Shown here piece after piece: positions 25,720 to 36,400 of a stretch of 64,000 bases of DNA (the first letter of the stretch is position 1; every line of letters begins with the position of its first letter). The position numbers were made by a program, and so were the translations under genes. Source of the stretch: CAYRHJ01 sp964424105 (GTDB lineage Bacteria > Planctomycetota > Phycisphaerae > UBA1845); NCBI GenBank assembly GCA_964424105.1, contig CAYRHJ010000021.1:1-64000 (forward strand). The letters run 5' to 3'. The notes below the pieces were generated by a model. That model was not told the DNA's origin. It did not search any database and saw nothing but the letters and a program-made list of their open reading frames with translations.

Positions 25720-27015
25720 ATGACGCAGATCATCGAGGCCAATTTGCAGGCGTTGGGACCCGCGCCCCATCTCATCACCGATCTTCCAGGACCCAAGGCC
25801 AAACAATGGATCGAACGCGATGAGCGCGTGACCTCGCCTTCGTACACTCGAGATTTCCCGCTGGTGGCCCATCGGGGGTTGGGATGTGTCGTGGAAGACG
25901 TCGACGGCAATCGGTTTCTTGACTTCGCCGCCGGTATCGCGGTGTGCGCCACGGGCCATTCGCATCCCGCCGTGACCAAAGCGCTCCACGAGCAGATCGA
26001 CCGATTCATTCACATCTGCGCCAGTGATTTCTATTACGCGTCCATGGCCGAGCTGTGCGAAAAGCTCGTCGAGATCACCCCGCTCCGCTCCCCGGGCCGG
26101 GTTCTGCTGACTAACAGTGGAGCGGAAGCTGTTGAAGCTGCCCTGAAACTGTCGCGTTACAAGACCAAACGGAAATGGCTGCTTGCTTTTCACGGTGCCT
26201 TCCATGGCCGAACCATGGGCGCCTTGTCGCTGACGAGTTCCAAAATTCGACAGAAAAAGGGGTTCGGACCGCTCGTGCCCATGGTGACACACGCAAAATA
26301 CGGTGACATTTCAAGTATTGAAGAAATTTTTCAAAGACAGGCGGCGCCGGACGAGGTGGCTGCTGTTTTTGTCGAGCCGATGCAGGGCGAGGGCGGTTAT
26401 GTCATTCCGCCGGCAGGTTTTTTGAAAGATCTTCGCGCATTGTGCGACAAACACGGGATTTTGCTCGTATTCGACGAGATTCAATCGGGCATTGGCCGGA
26501 CGGGAAAATGGTTCGCCTGCCAGCATGCAGATGTGATGCCGGATATTCTTTGTGCAGCCAAGGGGCTTGCCAGCGGGATGCCGATCGGTGCGGTAATAGC
26601 CGCGGCGGACATCATGGATTGGCCGCCCGGCGCGCAGGGCAGCACGTTCGGTGGCAACCCGGTCAGTTGCGTCGCAGCCATCGAAACGATTCGGCTGATC
26701 GAGACGCAGTATATGAAAAACGCGGGGCGCATTGGTGAACTTTTGCAGGCGCGGTTACGGGCCATCGCCGGTCGTCACCCGCGAATCGGCCATATCCGCG
26801 GGTTGGGGTTGATGACCGGCGCGACGGTGTATGACGATGCGTGTAAACCGTCCGGTGCATTGCGTAACAAAGTCGCGCAGGAAGCATTCAGGCGAGGGCT
26901 GATCTTGCTGGGATGCGGTGATGATTCGCTTCGTTTTGCGCCGCCGTTGTGCATTAACGAGCAGGAATTGAACACCGGATTGGAAATCGTCGAACAAGCC
27001 GTGGCTGCGGTCTAA
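25720..27015 (+). CDS. class III PLP-dependent aminotransferase (GABA/acetylornithine type)
   Basis: A 431-residue soluble enzyme. It has the N-terminal DVDGNRFLDFAAGIAVCATGH, the PLP phosphate-binding NSGAEAVEAALKLSR, HGAFHGRTMGALSLTSSK, the cofactor Asp in LVFDEIQSGIGRTGKWFA and the Schiff-base Lys in CAAKGLASGMPIGAV. STFGGNPVSCVAA completes the fold. It belongs to the group often labelled acetylornithine aminotransferase family or 4-aminobutyrate aminotransferase. The amino donor cannot be fixed from sequence and no arg or gab genes are nearby. The ATG is preceded by AAAGGAAA. Confidence 0.88.
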   Translation: MTQIIEANLQALGPAPHLITDLPGPKAKQWIERDERVTSPSYTRDFPLVAHRGLGCVVEDVDGNRFLDFAAGIAVCATGHSHPAVTKALHEQIDRFIHICASDFYYASMAELCEKLVEITPLRSPGRVLLTNSGAEAVEAALKLSRYKTKRKWLLAFHGAFHGRTMGALSLTSSKIRQKKGFGPLVPMVTHAKYGDISSIEEIFQRQAAPDEVAAVFVEPMQGEGGYVIPPAGFLKDLRALCDKHGILLVFDEIQSGIGRTGKWFACQHADVMPDILCAAKGLASGMPIGAVIAAADIMDWPPGAQGSTFGGNPVSCVAAIETIRLIETQYMKNAGRIGELLQARLRAIAGRHPRIGHIRGLGLMTGATVYDDACKPSGALRNKVAQEAFRRGLILLGCGDDSLRFAPPLCINEQELNTGLEIVEQAVAAV

Positions 27016-27149
27016 ACGCCTGCGTCTGAAATCACAGGAATTCTGCGCGTACGAGCGCTGGTTTGGCGCAACATGACATTCGATCTGACGCCAATTGCTC
27101 GCCGCGGGTGATGTTTCGCGATCGTTCTTGGCCTTGGCTCACCAACGAA

Positions 27150-27983
27150 TTAACCGGGCCATTGGCCTCGGTAGACTTCCACGGCTGGTCCCGTCATGAT
27201 GACGTGATTGTCAGGCCGCCATTGTAACTGAAGTTCGCCGCCGGGAACTTCGGCATGGATTTGGCGATGCGTGCGGCCGGTCACCACGCCGGCGACACAA
27301 ACCGCGGCTGCTCCCGTGCCGCAAGCCTGCGTCGGGCCACTGCCGCGTTCCCAGGTGATGATCCGAACCCGTTGTGGTTCCAGAACTTGAACGAAATGGG
27401 CATTGACACGTTGCGGAAACGATTCGTGTACCTCGATGGCAGGCCCATCGTGGGCAAGCTCGATCGTGCCTAGATCGTCGATGAAAATCACGGCGTGGGG
27501 ATTGCCCATGGACAGGCAGGTCATTTCAAACGATTTGCCGTTGGCTTGAATGGGTAGGTTGACGACCTGATCTGCTTCGACGGCGACTGGTATTTCTTCC
27601 GGTCGGAAGTGGGGCTCGCCCATGTCAATCGTCACGGCATCGACCCTGTCGCCGTGAACGTGACATTGAGCGTGTTTGACTCCGTCATCAGTTTCGATCG
27701 TGACATCGGGGCTGGTACACAGCTTCGCTTCCAGCGCGTACTTCGCTACGCAGCGGATTCCGTTGCCGCACATTTGGGCGCGTGAACCGTCGGCGTTGTA
27801 CATCACCATGCGCACGGTCGCGACTTTCGACGGGCCTATCAGTATCAATCCGTCTGCGCCGATGCCGCGGTGGCGGTCGGACAGGGTGATGGCCAGCGCC
27901 GCGGGATCGGCGACTTGTTGTTGGTGAACGTCGATGAAAACGTAGTCGTTGCCGGCGCCATGCATTTTCACGAATTGCAGCAT
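27150..27983 (-). CDS. dapF: diaminopimelate epimerase
   Basis: Interconverts LL- and meso-diaminopimelate for lysine and peptidoglycan synthesis. The N-terminus is MLQFVKMHGAGNDYVFID. The first catalytic Cys is in CGNGIRCVAKY and the second in GPTQACGTGAAAV. The 277-residue length is normal. The ATG at 27983 is chosen; a GTG six bases upstream is possible, and neither has a clear ribosome site. lysA, the next lysine-pathway gene present, is far away at 62987. Confidence 0.95.
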   Translation of the reverse strand: MLQFVKMHGAGNDYVFIDVHQQQVADPAALAITLSDRHRGIGADGLILIGPSKVATVRMVMYNADGSRAQMCGNGIRCVAKYALEAKLCTSPDVTIETDDGVKHAQCHVHGDRVDAVTIDMGEPHFRPEEIPVAVEADQVVNLPIQANGKSFEMTCLSMGNPHAVIFIDDLGTIELAHDGPAIEVHESFPQRVNAHFVQVLEPQRVRIITWERGSGPTQACGTGAAAVCVAGVVTGRTHRQIHAEVPGGELQLQWRPDNHVIMTGPAVEVYRGQWPG

Positions 27984-28517
27984 GGTCACATTCTAGCTCA
28001 GGATTGTGGACTTACACACCGTCAACACCGCGGCGCAGTCATGGGCGTGTGAAACCCGCTTTACGAACTCAGAACGCCGATCATCGGGATCCCAACCATC
28101 GCTGTGCGATGGATGGGGCACGCATGCGGGCGGTCGCGAGTCGGATAATGTTGCGTTGCCGTGTTTTTCGATCATCGGGATCCCTCCCATCGCTGCGCGA
28201 TGGATGGGGCACGCATGCACGCATGCCGCGGATCGGGTGGCGTAGGAAGAGAAGACCCCGCCCAGAAGGGCGCGGCTGTGTTAGGAGGCGGATGAAGACC
28301 GGCCCTACGAACTGGCGCTCTAATCATCGGCTCCCCCACCTCCAAAGGAGGTGGGCCACCCGTCCAACGGGATCCCAACCATCGCTGCGCGATGGATGGG
28401 GCACGCATGCAATGGACGCATCAGCAGGGGCGATGGACGATTCAGAAACCCCGGGACGAGCCGTTAATCGGGTGGCGCTCCAATGCTCCATAGCGATGTA
28501 GCATTGGGCCATTGAGA
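27984..28517. repeat. intergenic repeat island
   Basis: No gene is seen. Three copies of a 42-bp repeat start at 28086, 28177 and 28369. Their shared parts are GGGATCCC, CCATCG-N5-CGATGG (a 6-bp-arm hairpin) and GGGGCACGCATGC. Between copies two and three lies the CCCACCTCC/GGAGGTGGG palindrome at 28335-28355. Open frames through the island come from the repeats and have no coding look. It separates dapF from the end of the DegT gene. Confidence 0.8.
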
Positions 28518-29663
28518 CTATAGCAATGAGCGCAATTCACGGCAGATTTCAACGACGTCCGCCTTGGATAGATCCGCATGAAAGGGCAGGGCGATGGTCC
28601 GGTCCGATATGTGCTCACAAACGGGGAAATCGCCTCGTCGATAGCCGAACAGATCGACCATGTATTTTTGCAAATGAATGGGCACGAAATAATTGCTGCA
28701 ACCGATGCCGCGCTTTCGTAGTCCGTCCAACACGCGGTCGCGGTCCTTGTCGTCGTAGTCATCGGAAAGGCAAATCACCATGACGAACCAGCTCATTTGC
28801 ACGTCCGCAGATATACGTTGAAGGCGGACACGACGCTCGTCGCTCAGCGATTCACGATACCAGCCGGCCACCCGTGATCGCTGTTCGACGAGGTCGGGGA
28901 GTCGATTCATCTGGACGATTCCCAGGGCGCAATTGATTTCGCTGAGCCGGTAATTGAATCCCAGGCGGGGATGCTCCAGCCAGCCGGCTGACGGATCTCG
29001 GCCCTGGTTGCGAAGCGACGCGCAAAGCGTGGCCAGCGCTTCGTCGTCGGTGACGATCATGCCCCCCTCGCCGGTGGTGATCTGCTTGTTGGGATAGAAC
29101 CCGAACACGCCGGCGTGGCCCAGCGAACCCGCGGCTCGCCCTTTGTAGCTGCTGCCCAGCGCCTCGCACGAATCTTCAATCACCCGCAATTTGCGATGGT
29201 CTGCGACGGCGTTGATCTCGTCCATGTCGGCCACCTGCCCGAACACGTCCACGGGAAGGATGGCTTTGGTCCGTGGTCCGACGGCCGACTCGATGAGCGC
29301 GGTGTTGATGTTCCAGGTATGGGGATCGATGTCGACGAAAACAGGCTTGGCCCGTTCGTAGAGTATGCAATTGGTGGAGGCGACGAACGAAAACGGCGTG
29401 GTGATGACCTCGTCGCCGTCGGTGATGCCCATGGCCTGGATCAGCAAATGCAAGGCGGCTGTCCCGCTGGATACGGCTACGGCATACCGCGTTTGGCAGG
29501 CGGTCGCGAAGATTTCTTCGAATTCCAGCAGACGAGGGCCTAGGGCCAGTTGCGGGGTTCTTAGTACAGCTACCACCGCCTCGATCTCGGCCTCGGTAAT
29601 GTTAGGACGAGCCAGGGAAAACCGTACGTCGACGTTGGCGATCTGCGTTGGTGTGGTGGTCAT
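28518..29663 (-). CDS. DegT/DnrJ/EryC1-type sugar aminotransferase
   Basis: A 381-residue PLP enzyme that typically aminates a keto-sugar nucleotide for surface glycans. YAVAVSSGTAALHLLIQAMG begins the cofactor site, TTPFSFVASTNCILYERAKP follows, and the Schiff-base Lys is in FGFYPNKQITTGEGG. DSCEALGSSYKGRAAGSLG is also typical. The start ATG lies one base after the stop of the CsgG-like gene (TAAAATG), so translation is probably coupled. Longer frames upstream run antisense to that gene's coding and are rejected. The sugar substrate is unknown. Confidence 0.92.
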   Translation of the reverse strand: MTTTPTQIANVDVRFSLARPNITEAEIEAVVAVLRTPQLALGPRLLEFEEIFATACQTRYAVAVSSGTAALHLLIQAMGITDGDEVITTPFSFVASTNCILYERAKPVFVDIDPHTWNINTALIESAVGPRTKAILPVDVFGQVADMDEINAVADHRKLRVIEDSCEALGSSYKGRAAGSLGHAGVFGFYPNKQITTGEGGMIVTDDEALATLCASLRNQGRDPSAGWLEHPRLGFNYRLSEINCALGIVQMNRLPDLVEQRSRVAGWYRESLSDERRVRLQRISADVQMSWFVMVICLSDDYDDKDRDRVLDGLRKRGIGCSNYFVPIHLQKYMVDLFGYRRGDFPVCEHISDRTIALPFHADLSKADVVEICRELRSLL

Positions 29664-29664
29664 T

Positions 29665-30771
29665 TTAGCGCGCGTCGGTGCGGACGATCCGCGACAATTG
29701 TTCGTCGAGTCTCGTTTTCGCTGCACGATATTGTGGGGCCGGGTTTTCGCGAAACGCGCTCTTATAAAACGCCAGCGCGTTTGTGTGATCGCCCATCGCT
29801 TCATAGGCAACGGCGGCTCCGTAATGGGCCCGGTCGTCTGCGGGATTCTCGGCGATCGCAGCCCGGAAGTATCGGATGGCCTCGGAATAGTCTTCGCCGC
29901 GCAGCATTTTGACGCCCAGTTTGCATTGTTCGCTCGCGCTGGATTCCACCGGAATTTCAAAACGTATCGCCCGCGGCAGAATCTGGGAAACGAACGATTG
30001 GGCGCCTTTTTTGACGGCCTGTCCGATGATCTCGTCACGGGGAGTCAGCGCCGCCTCGGTCTGGGCGCTTCCAAACAGCGGTGACGCTTTCGTGGAATCC
30101 ATCTGACTGTAGGGTGGGGGAGCGTAGGTAGCCAAGTTTTGATTGGTGGTGTTGTCAACGAGTTTGAATGTGGTTTGCACGATGATGTTGCGCGTGACGG
30201 TCTCGACTTCGCGAGTCTGAATGTCCGCCCCACCGTGGCCCTCGCGATATTGCCGCCCGAATCGATCCGTCGCTTTGGCGCCTCCGCCTTGCAGTCCCAA
30301 GCCGCTGATGGTCGTTTGCTGGCCCTTGTGGGTTTCAACTTTGACGTTGATTTCGCTCTCGATCGTGCCGTCGACGTGCATCACGGACCCGCCTTGCCCT
30401 CGCGATCCGCTCGTAGAACGGGTCACGCCGGCAGCGGCGAGGTCTTGCTCCGCCATGACGTCGGTCAGGTGCTTGCGATCGGCAATCTTCAAATCAAGTT
30501 CGAAATTTCCAATGGAATCCTGAATCATGTCTTGAAGCATGTTGGCAGCCAATTCGGACCACTTTCGGTCGGTGACTTCGTTGACCTTGGAATCCAGCAC
30601 GGCGACGGTCCGCACGTGCGGGGGAAGCCCGCGCTCGGGCGTCAGTGTGTATCGGATAGGGACCCAAGCCTTTTCCGTCGCGCATCCGCTCAACGAGGCG
30701 GTGACGATGGTGAAAATGATCATCCGCACGCCGCGCATCCTGCCCACGAGGACCCCATTTGATTTCAACAT
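29665..30771 (-). CDS. CsgG-like lipoprotein with C-terminal TPR-like repeats
   Basis: A 368-residue exported lipoprotein. A hydrophobic signal (MIIFTIVTASLSGC) ends in a lipobox. The next part is CsgG/LpoB-like: VRTVAVLDSKVNEVTDRKWSEL, then IADRKHLTDVMAEQDLAAAG, matching the strand and 'R..l..il.EQ.l..sG' pattern of that fold. A Gly-rich loop and a beta-rich middle follow. The last 70 residues have TPR-like helices (DYSEAIRYFRAAIAENPADDRAHYGAAVAYEAMGD). It may sit at the outer membrane and take part in export or peptidoglycan-synthase control. Its coupling to a sugar aminotransferase hints at an envelope role. The ATG has AGGTGCC upstream. Confidence 0.75.
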   Translation of the reverse strand: MLKSNGVLVGRMRGVRMIIFTIVTASLSGCATEKAWVPIRYTLTPERGLPPHVRTVAVLDSKVNEVTDRKWSELAANMLQDMIQDSIGNFELDLKIADRKHLTDVMAEQDLAAAGVTRSTSGSRGQGGSVMHVDGTIESEINVKVETHKGQQTTISGLGLQGGGAKATDRFGRQYREGHGGADIQTREVETVTRNIIVQTTFKLVDNTTNQNLATYAPPPYSQMDSTKASPLFGSAQTEAALTPRDEIIGQAVKKGAQSFVSQILPRAIRFEIPVESSASEQCKLGVKMLRGEDYSEAIRYFRAAIAENPADDRAHYGAAVAYEAMGDHTNALAFYKSAFRENPAPQYRAAKTRLDEQLSRIVRTDAR

Positions 30772-30790
30772 GGCACCTATATCTCCATAT

Positions 30791-30796
30791 ATTATA
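30791..30796 (-). promoter_or_regulatory. possible -10 box before the CsgG-like gene
   Basis: TATAAT on the minus strand, 20 bases before the gene start, in a short AT-rich island (ATATAATATATGGAGATATAGG). No good -35 hexamer is seen 16-19 bases upstream. If used, the leader would be very short. Confidence 0.35.
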
Positions 30797-30921
30797 TTCC
30801 CAGAACTTCATCGTATCTCGATCGACTCGTATTGGACGTCAATATATCGGCTTTTGTGCGGACTTCACCACACGATCCTGACCGATTCGCACCGATCGAA
30901 ACCTGCCAACTCGCTCGCCGA

Positions 30922-32187
30922 TCATTCAGCCAGCAATTCTTCGATGATAGACTCAAACTCGGCTTGTAGCGAGCGATAGGCTTGGCCGGTGGCGGGGCCG
31001 GTGAATCCAGTATGCACGGCGCGAATTCGACCATCGGCGTGCAGAAAAATGGTCGTGGGATAGGATCGGATTTCGTCAAGCAAGGGGAAACTTTTGGATG
31101 CCTTGGATTTGTCCGATACGCCGGCCAACAGGACGGGATATTTCAATTCGAGGCGTTTGACGTATTTCTGAACTTGTCGGGTGTCCCGTTCCGCGTCGCC
31201 GGTGACCTCGAAAGCGAGGGCGACGATGGATAGGCCCCGGGCGGCGTATCGGTCGTGCAGGTCGGATAAATATCGACTGGCATCGTAGCAATTCGGGCAC
31301 CAGGTTCCAAAAATCTCGATGACTCGCGCCCGGCCCGCGAATGCCGGGTCGTTCAAGGAACGCGGGGTCCCGCTCAAATCGGGAAATGACAAATCAGCCA
31401 GGGGTACGGCTGCGGTCCATTGGGTCTGCGTGTATGCATCGGCGAGGTCAGCTTGGGCGTCACGGTGCGCGGTCCACCGTTCGTGCCACGTGTCGCGAGA
31501 CCAGAATGCACCTTGCAGCGTGCCGTCGAGTTGCAGTTCCGCGTCGAACAGGAACGCGTGGGCACCATCGAAACACGACAGGCGCAATCGGCCCGATTCA
31601 AATTGACCGGCCAGGTAGCGATAGTCACCCGTGGTGGTCAGGAAGGTGCCCGTTACGGTGCCATCGCCGGCTTGCTCGAATAGGCCGACGGCTGGGTCGC
31701 GGCTGCGATCGAACGTCACACGCCATCTGCCGTCGATCGACGTTCGCGACGCGGACGATTCTGAAATGGTCAGGGGCTTGAATCGCGGAGCGTGGCCCGC
31801 GGTGGCGTGAAAGGGCAGTTGCGCCCAACTGTCTGGGCCGCTGCGTCGCTTCCATTCACCGTCCAATCGGGTTCCTTCGTGGCTGACGGCGGCGTGAATC
31901 GAGGCATCAAAATAGTCCAACTCGAGCGCGATCGTATGACCGGCCTGCCGGACGATGGGCACGTTCAATCGCTCGCTGCCGTTGATGATCGCAGCGGTCC
32001 ATGCCGCTCCGTCGCGGGCCAACTCGAGACCGAAGGGCAACTCCCCACCCGGACTGTCAAGCCACGCCCGCCATGGGCCCGTGCGTGGTGTGATGGAAAC
32101 TTCCTCCGCTACGGCAGCCGCGGCTGGCCATGCTGCAACGCCGGCAATGATGACTAGCGATGACGAATGGATGATCCTTAATTTCAC
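30922..32187 (-). CDS. exported TlpA/ResA-like thioredoxin-fold protein
   Basis: A 421-residue protein with a signal peptide (SLVIIAGVAAWPAAAAVAEE). The middle (about 30-230) is a beta-rich domain that I cannot name, containing GDYRYLAGQFESGRLRLSCF. The C-terminal thioredoxin domain has active site WCPNC in IEIFGTWCPNCYDAS, then YPVLLAGVSD and the cis-Pro segment SYPTTIFLHADGRI. It probably acts as a periplasmic thiol oxidoreductase or peroxiredoxin-like protein. The start is GTG with GGAG eight bases upstream. It precedes the CsgG-like gene on the same strand, but 150 bp apart. Confidence 0.87.
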   Translation of the reverse strand: MKLRIIHSSSLVIIAGVAAWPAAAAVAEEVSITPRTGPWRAWLDSPGGELPFGLELARDGAAWTAAIINGSERLNVPIVRQAGHTIALELDYFDASIHAAVSHEGTRLDGEWKRRSGPDSWAQLPFHATAGHAPRFKPLTISESSASRTSIDGRWRVTFDRSRDPAVGLFEQAGDGTVTGTFLTTTGDYRYLAGQFESGRLRLSCFDGAHAFLFDAELQLDGTLQGAFWSRDTWHERWTAHRDAQADLADAYTQTQWTAAVPLADLSFPDLSGTPRSLNDPAFAGRARVIEIFGTWCPNCYDASRYLSDLHDRYAARGLSIVALAFEVTGDAERDTRQVQKYVKRLELKYPVLLAGVSDKSKASKSFPLLDEIRSYPTTIFLHADGRIRAVHTGFTGPATGQAYRSLQAEFESIIEELLAE

Positions 32188-32220
32188 GGTCGCCGCTCCG
32201 AAATAGATTTCGAATCGTTC

Positions 32221-33411
32221 CTAGCCCTCGGTCTCCGAATCTTTCGCCGTCGATTCATGAAACAAGATCAGACTGCTGGTCAGTCCGTGCACGAACGTAC
32301 GACCGCCCACCGGGCCGATTTCGCCGGCTGCGAAAAACCCCGCCACCGGACAAGGCGACAGCAGCGAATTCACCACGCCGATATCATGATTCGGTTCGCT
32401 GAACATCCGCGTGCCCCTTCCGTTGCAACTAAACAGCAAACCGCCGACCGGCGGCGTGGACATCTTTTGCATCTGGGCGGTGATCAGTGTCTTCATTTCG
32501 CTATCCGCGGATTCGGCGTCACGAACGTGAAACTGCACGGTCTGGCCCGCGCGCATGAAATCCGTGACGGCTAATCCGCGGTTCTCGACCACACCGGCGA
32601 CATTGCGGATCAGAAAATCACCAGGCCCGAACTCCGCGACGTGCTCGTTTATCGCTCGACCGACGTGCAGACCGGTGCGAATGCGTTCGCGGTCTTCGGG
32701 GCTGCAATGTTGGTGCAACTCCCGCAGCACGTCATACGCACCCTTGCCGCCCAACTCGAAAATGACGTTCGACTCCGCCTTGGTAATGACAAATGTTTCG
32801 CCGATAGGCCGACATCCTTGCGACACGATGCTGCTGACCCGAAACGGCCCGGTCAGGGACACGCCGACCATTCCCTGCCGCAGAATCTGATCGTTCAGAA
32901 ACAGGCGGTTTTTGCCCGGTTCGTGGGCACCACTGGTCACCCCACCGACGATTGTCGAGCCTGGAAACACTTCGTCCATAATGCTCAGACAGGCATTGAA
33001 TTGCAGGGAGAACGGGTCCGGCAGAATCATGAACGCGGGAATATCTTCCGGCTGCATGCCCAGTCGATCTTGCCAATCCGCTGCCGATCGCAACGTATGA
33101 AAGTCGTTCTGGTCCAGAACAAACGGCAACGTACGGACACCGGGCAGCGAGGCCGCCCACATGGCCGCACCGGGTGTATCTTCAATCTCAACGTCCGGTC
33201 CGATCACGCCCGCACAGGTGCACCCCACCAGATTACGCGGATTCAGCGTATCGCGAATCGTATTGATGAATTCTTCAAAATCCGGGCCGTGATGCGGCGT
33301 CACGAACACGACCGCCAGGTCAACCGAAAGCCCGGCCACACGCTCGCACAGCTCCTTCGCGGCTTGGGCCGTGTCTGCGGTCGATGTGATCGCCGCCCTG
33401 ATTTCCATCAT
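32221..33411 (-). CDS. FIST domain sensory protein (FIST_N plus FIST_C)
   Basis: A 396-residue soluble protein. The N-terminal FIST half has DLAVVFVTPHH, a NLVGCTCAGVIG segment and the FSLQFNACLSIMDEVFPGSTIVGGVTSGA block. The C-terminal half has GFFAAGEIGPVGGRTFVHGLTSSLILF. FIST proteins are thought to bind small ligands such as amino acids and often feed signalling proteins, but this one has no attached output domain and no kinase beside it. Two adjacent ATGs (33411, 33408) follow a GGAAG site. Confidence 0.88.
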   Translation of the reverse strand: MMEIRAAITSTADTAQAAKELCERVAGLSVDLAVVFVTPHHGPDFEEFINTIRDTLNPRNLVGCTCAGVIGPDVEIEDTPGAAMWAASLPGVRTLPFVLDQNDFHTLRSAADWQDRLGMQPEDIPAFMILPDPFSLQFNACLSIMDEVFPGSTIVGGVTSGAHEPGKNRLFLNDQILRQGMVGVSLTGPFRVSSIVSQGCRPIGETFVITKAESNVIFELGGKGAYDVLRELHQHCSPEDRERIRTGLHVGRAINEHVAEFGPGDFLIRNVAGVVENRGLAVTDFMRAGQTVQFHVRDAESADSEMKTLITAQMQKMSTPPVGGLLFSCNGRGTRMFSEPNHDIGVVNSLLSPCPVAGFFAAGEIGPVGGRTFVHGLTSSLILFHESTAKDSETEG

Positions 33412-33450
33412 CTGACTTCCATTTCTCGGCATGAGGCCAGCCGCGTCGAA

Positions 33451-36400
33451 TCAGGTATCGAGAAGCGCCATGCTGGCGACCAGATTGGAACGTTGCTCGC
33501 ACAACGCCAACAATCGCTCGCGTTCTGCCGTTACGACGTCCGGCGCGGCCCGTTCCAGAAAATTTGGGTTGGCCAGCTTGGCTTCCTTGCCCACAATCTG
33601 CTTTTCAGTGGCCGTAATCTCGCGTGACAGCCTCGCCCGCTCAGCCAGATCGTCACTGATCCCGTGAACGTGAATCTGAATGTTGCCCAGCACGGTCGTT
33701 CCCGAGTTCGCCGGCCTGGGGGCATCGGTCGATATCGCCATTTGGCCCACGTTGGCCAGCCGTTGAATGATACTCGACTGTTCCCTCAGCCAGCCTACCC
33801 GATCCGCTGGGGCATTGACGGTGACGGTCACCATTTCCTTGGGTGGAACTTGATTCCTCATCCGTAAATCGCGCACCCCTCGCGTGACGTCCTGCAACGA
33901 TGCGAAACAAATCAGCGTGTCCGCGTCGTCCAGCGCGGGCCAACCTTCGCCGGGCGGGTAAAGCGCGTCAATCAACAACGCCGACGGTTTCAACTCGGCT
34001 GCACCCGGAAATCCGCGTCGCGGAGCCGCCCGATTCAATTCCTCCCACAAACATTCCGTTATGAACGGAATGAACGGATGAAGCGCTCGCAGCGTCTGGT
34101 CGAGACAGAATGCCAGAACTTGCTTGGCCGCCTCGCCAGACGGTCCGCCCTCGCGTACGCGCATCTTGGTCAACTCGATATACCAGTCGCACAGCGAATC
34201 CCAGAAAAAATCTCGCAGCAGTCTGATCGACGCGGAAAATCGGTAGCGGGACAACTCGCCGTGAAGCGTCCGGCACGTTTCAGAAAGTCGAGCGAGGATC
34301 CATCGATCCTCCAGCGGCAACGTCCGCACGTCGAACATCGCACAACCGACGCCTTCCACGTTCATGAACGCGAATCGGGCCGCATTCCAGAGCTTGTTGC
34401 AGAAATTGCGCCCAATCTCGAACTTGTCCGACACCATGCCGGCCAACCCGTGTTGTTCTTGAATCTCCTCGCCGGCCCAATGCGTCGCGAAAAGTTTCTT
34501 GCATCCCTTGCATTTGATCGTCTTGGCTTGCATGTTCTGGGCGGTCTGCGGCGTGAGCGCTTCACAATGCGGGCAGCGGTACTCGATGGGCATGCGAACG
34601 TCTTGCGTCTCGGTGGTCATGTCAGCGAGGGCATATCGCATCGCGTCGGCGCCATAGGCGTCGATGATGTCCATCGGGTCCACGCCGTTGCCCTTGGACT
34701 TGCTCATGGTCTCGCCCCGGCCATCCAGAATTTTGGGGTGGATGTAGACGTCGCGGAATGGCACGTCGCCGAGGTTGTACAGACCGCTCAATACCATGCG
34801 GGCCACCCACAGCGTAATGATGTCGCGACTCGTGATCAGCACGGTGCCGGGATAGTAATAATCGAGATCGTTCGTCTGTTCCGGCCAACCGATGGTCGCG
34901 AAGGGCCACAACTGCGAACTGAACCATGTGTCCAGGACGTCGGGGTCACGGCGCATTCCGGCGCTTTCCAGTGTGTTGACGATCGCGGGCTCCCCGCCGC
35001 CGCATCGCAGTGCGACGTTTATCTGGTATTTCTCGTCAATGGCTTGTTTGATTGTGTTTTGCCATTGATTCGCCTCGATCTCACACACCGGCTCTGCGAG
35101 ACGGTAAATCCGCACGGCAACATGACTGTTCCCACACAGGTCGTCAATCCATGCCTGCGTCATCGTGCATTCGAGTGCCGTTCCCTCCCAACTCCAAACC
35201 GGAATCCGATGTCCCCAAAACAGTTGCCGGCTGATGCACCAATCGCGCTTCTCACCCAGCCAGTCGAGATAGGTCTTCTTGTAACGTTCCGGAATGATCC
35301 GCACGCGACCGTCTTCCACGGCATCCATGGCTGCCTGTGCCAGACCTGGGACCTTCGCTCCGTTTGCGAGCGTGATGCCGCCCTCCACGTCACTCATCTT
35401 CACGAACCATTGCGGCGACAAGTACGGCTCGATCGGCGACTTGCTGCGATCGCTGAGCGGCAGATCAACGTCGACGTCTTCGACCTTCGACAGCAACCCG
35501 CGTTGCTCCATTTCGGCCACGACAGCGTTGCGGGCTTCGGCGTTGAACACCATGCCACAGAATCGGCCGCCCGCTTCATTCACCCTTCCCTCAGGCGTCA
35601 AAACATTGATCATGGGTAGGCTGTGACGGATGCCCACCGCATAGTCGTTGGGATCGTGGGCGGGCGTGATTTTGACGCACCCGGTACCCTTTTCCGGGTC
35701 CGCCCACTCGTCGGCGATGATGGGAATTTCTCGTGGCGGATCAAACAACGGCACCAGCGCCGTCCGACCTATCAAGGTTCGATACCGCTGATCCCCCGGA
35801 TTCACCGCTAACGCCGTATCACCCAACATGGTCTCCGGCCGCGTCGTCGCGAATCCTAAATGGGCTGGACCGCCGTTCGGCGGGTCTTTGATGGCGTATT
35901 TGAAATGCCAGAAATGCCCGCGGACCGTTTCGTGGTAAACCTCGTCATCGGCCACCGCGGTTTGTAGATGGGTGTCCCAATTGACGAGACGCTCGCCGCG
36001 ATAGATCAACCCATCCCTGAACCAACGGAAAAACGACTCCAGAACGGACACGTTGTATCGATCGTCCAGCGTGAACCGCACGCGTGACCAATCGCACGAG
36101 CAGCCCATGGATTTAAGCTGGTCCAAAATCCGAGCTTCGTATTGGTTCTTCCAATCCCAAATCCGGCGGACCAACTCGTCGCGGCCAAGGTCATGTCGCG
36201 ACTTGTTTTCCTCCTCCATGATCCGACGCTCGACGACCGCTTGCGTGGCGATGCCCGCGTGGTCCGTGCCCGGTTGATACAGGCTGTTAAAGCCGCGCAT
36301 GCGGTGCCACCGCGTGATCACGTCTTGCAGCGTGTTGTTGATCGCGTGGCCCAGATGCAGCTTGCCGGTGACGTTGGGCAAGGGCATCATCACGACGAAT

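Noticed and set aside
28000..28500. Repeat island as a CRISPR array
   Set aside because: There are only three copies, with uneven spacing (91 and 192 bp) and other repeats between, and no cas genes in the window.
34078..35619. A 513-codon plus-strand open frame opposite valS
   Set aside because: It is the antisense shadow of a certain valS gene. It has no family motif, and high-GC antisense frames are often long.
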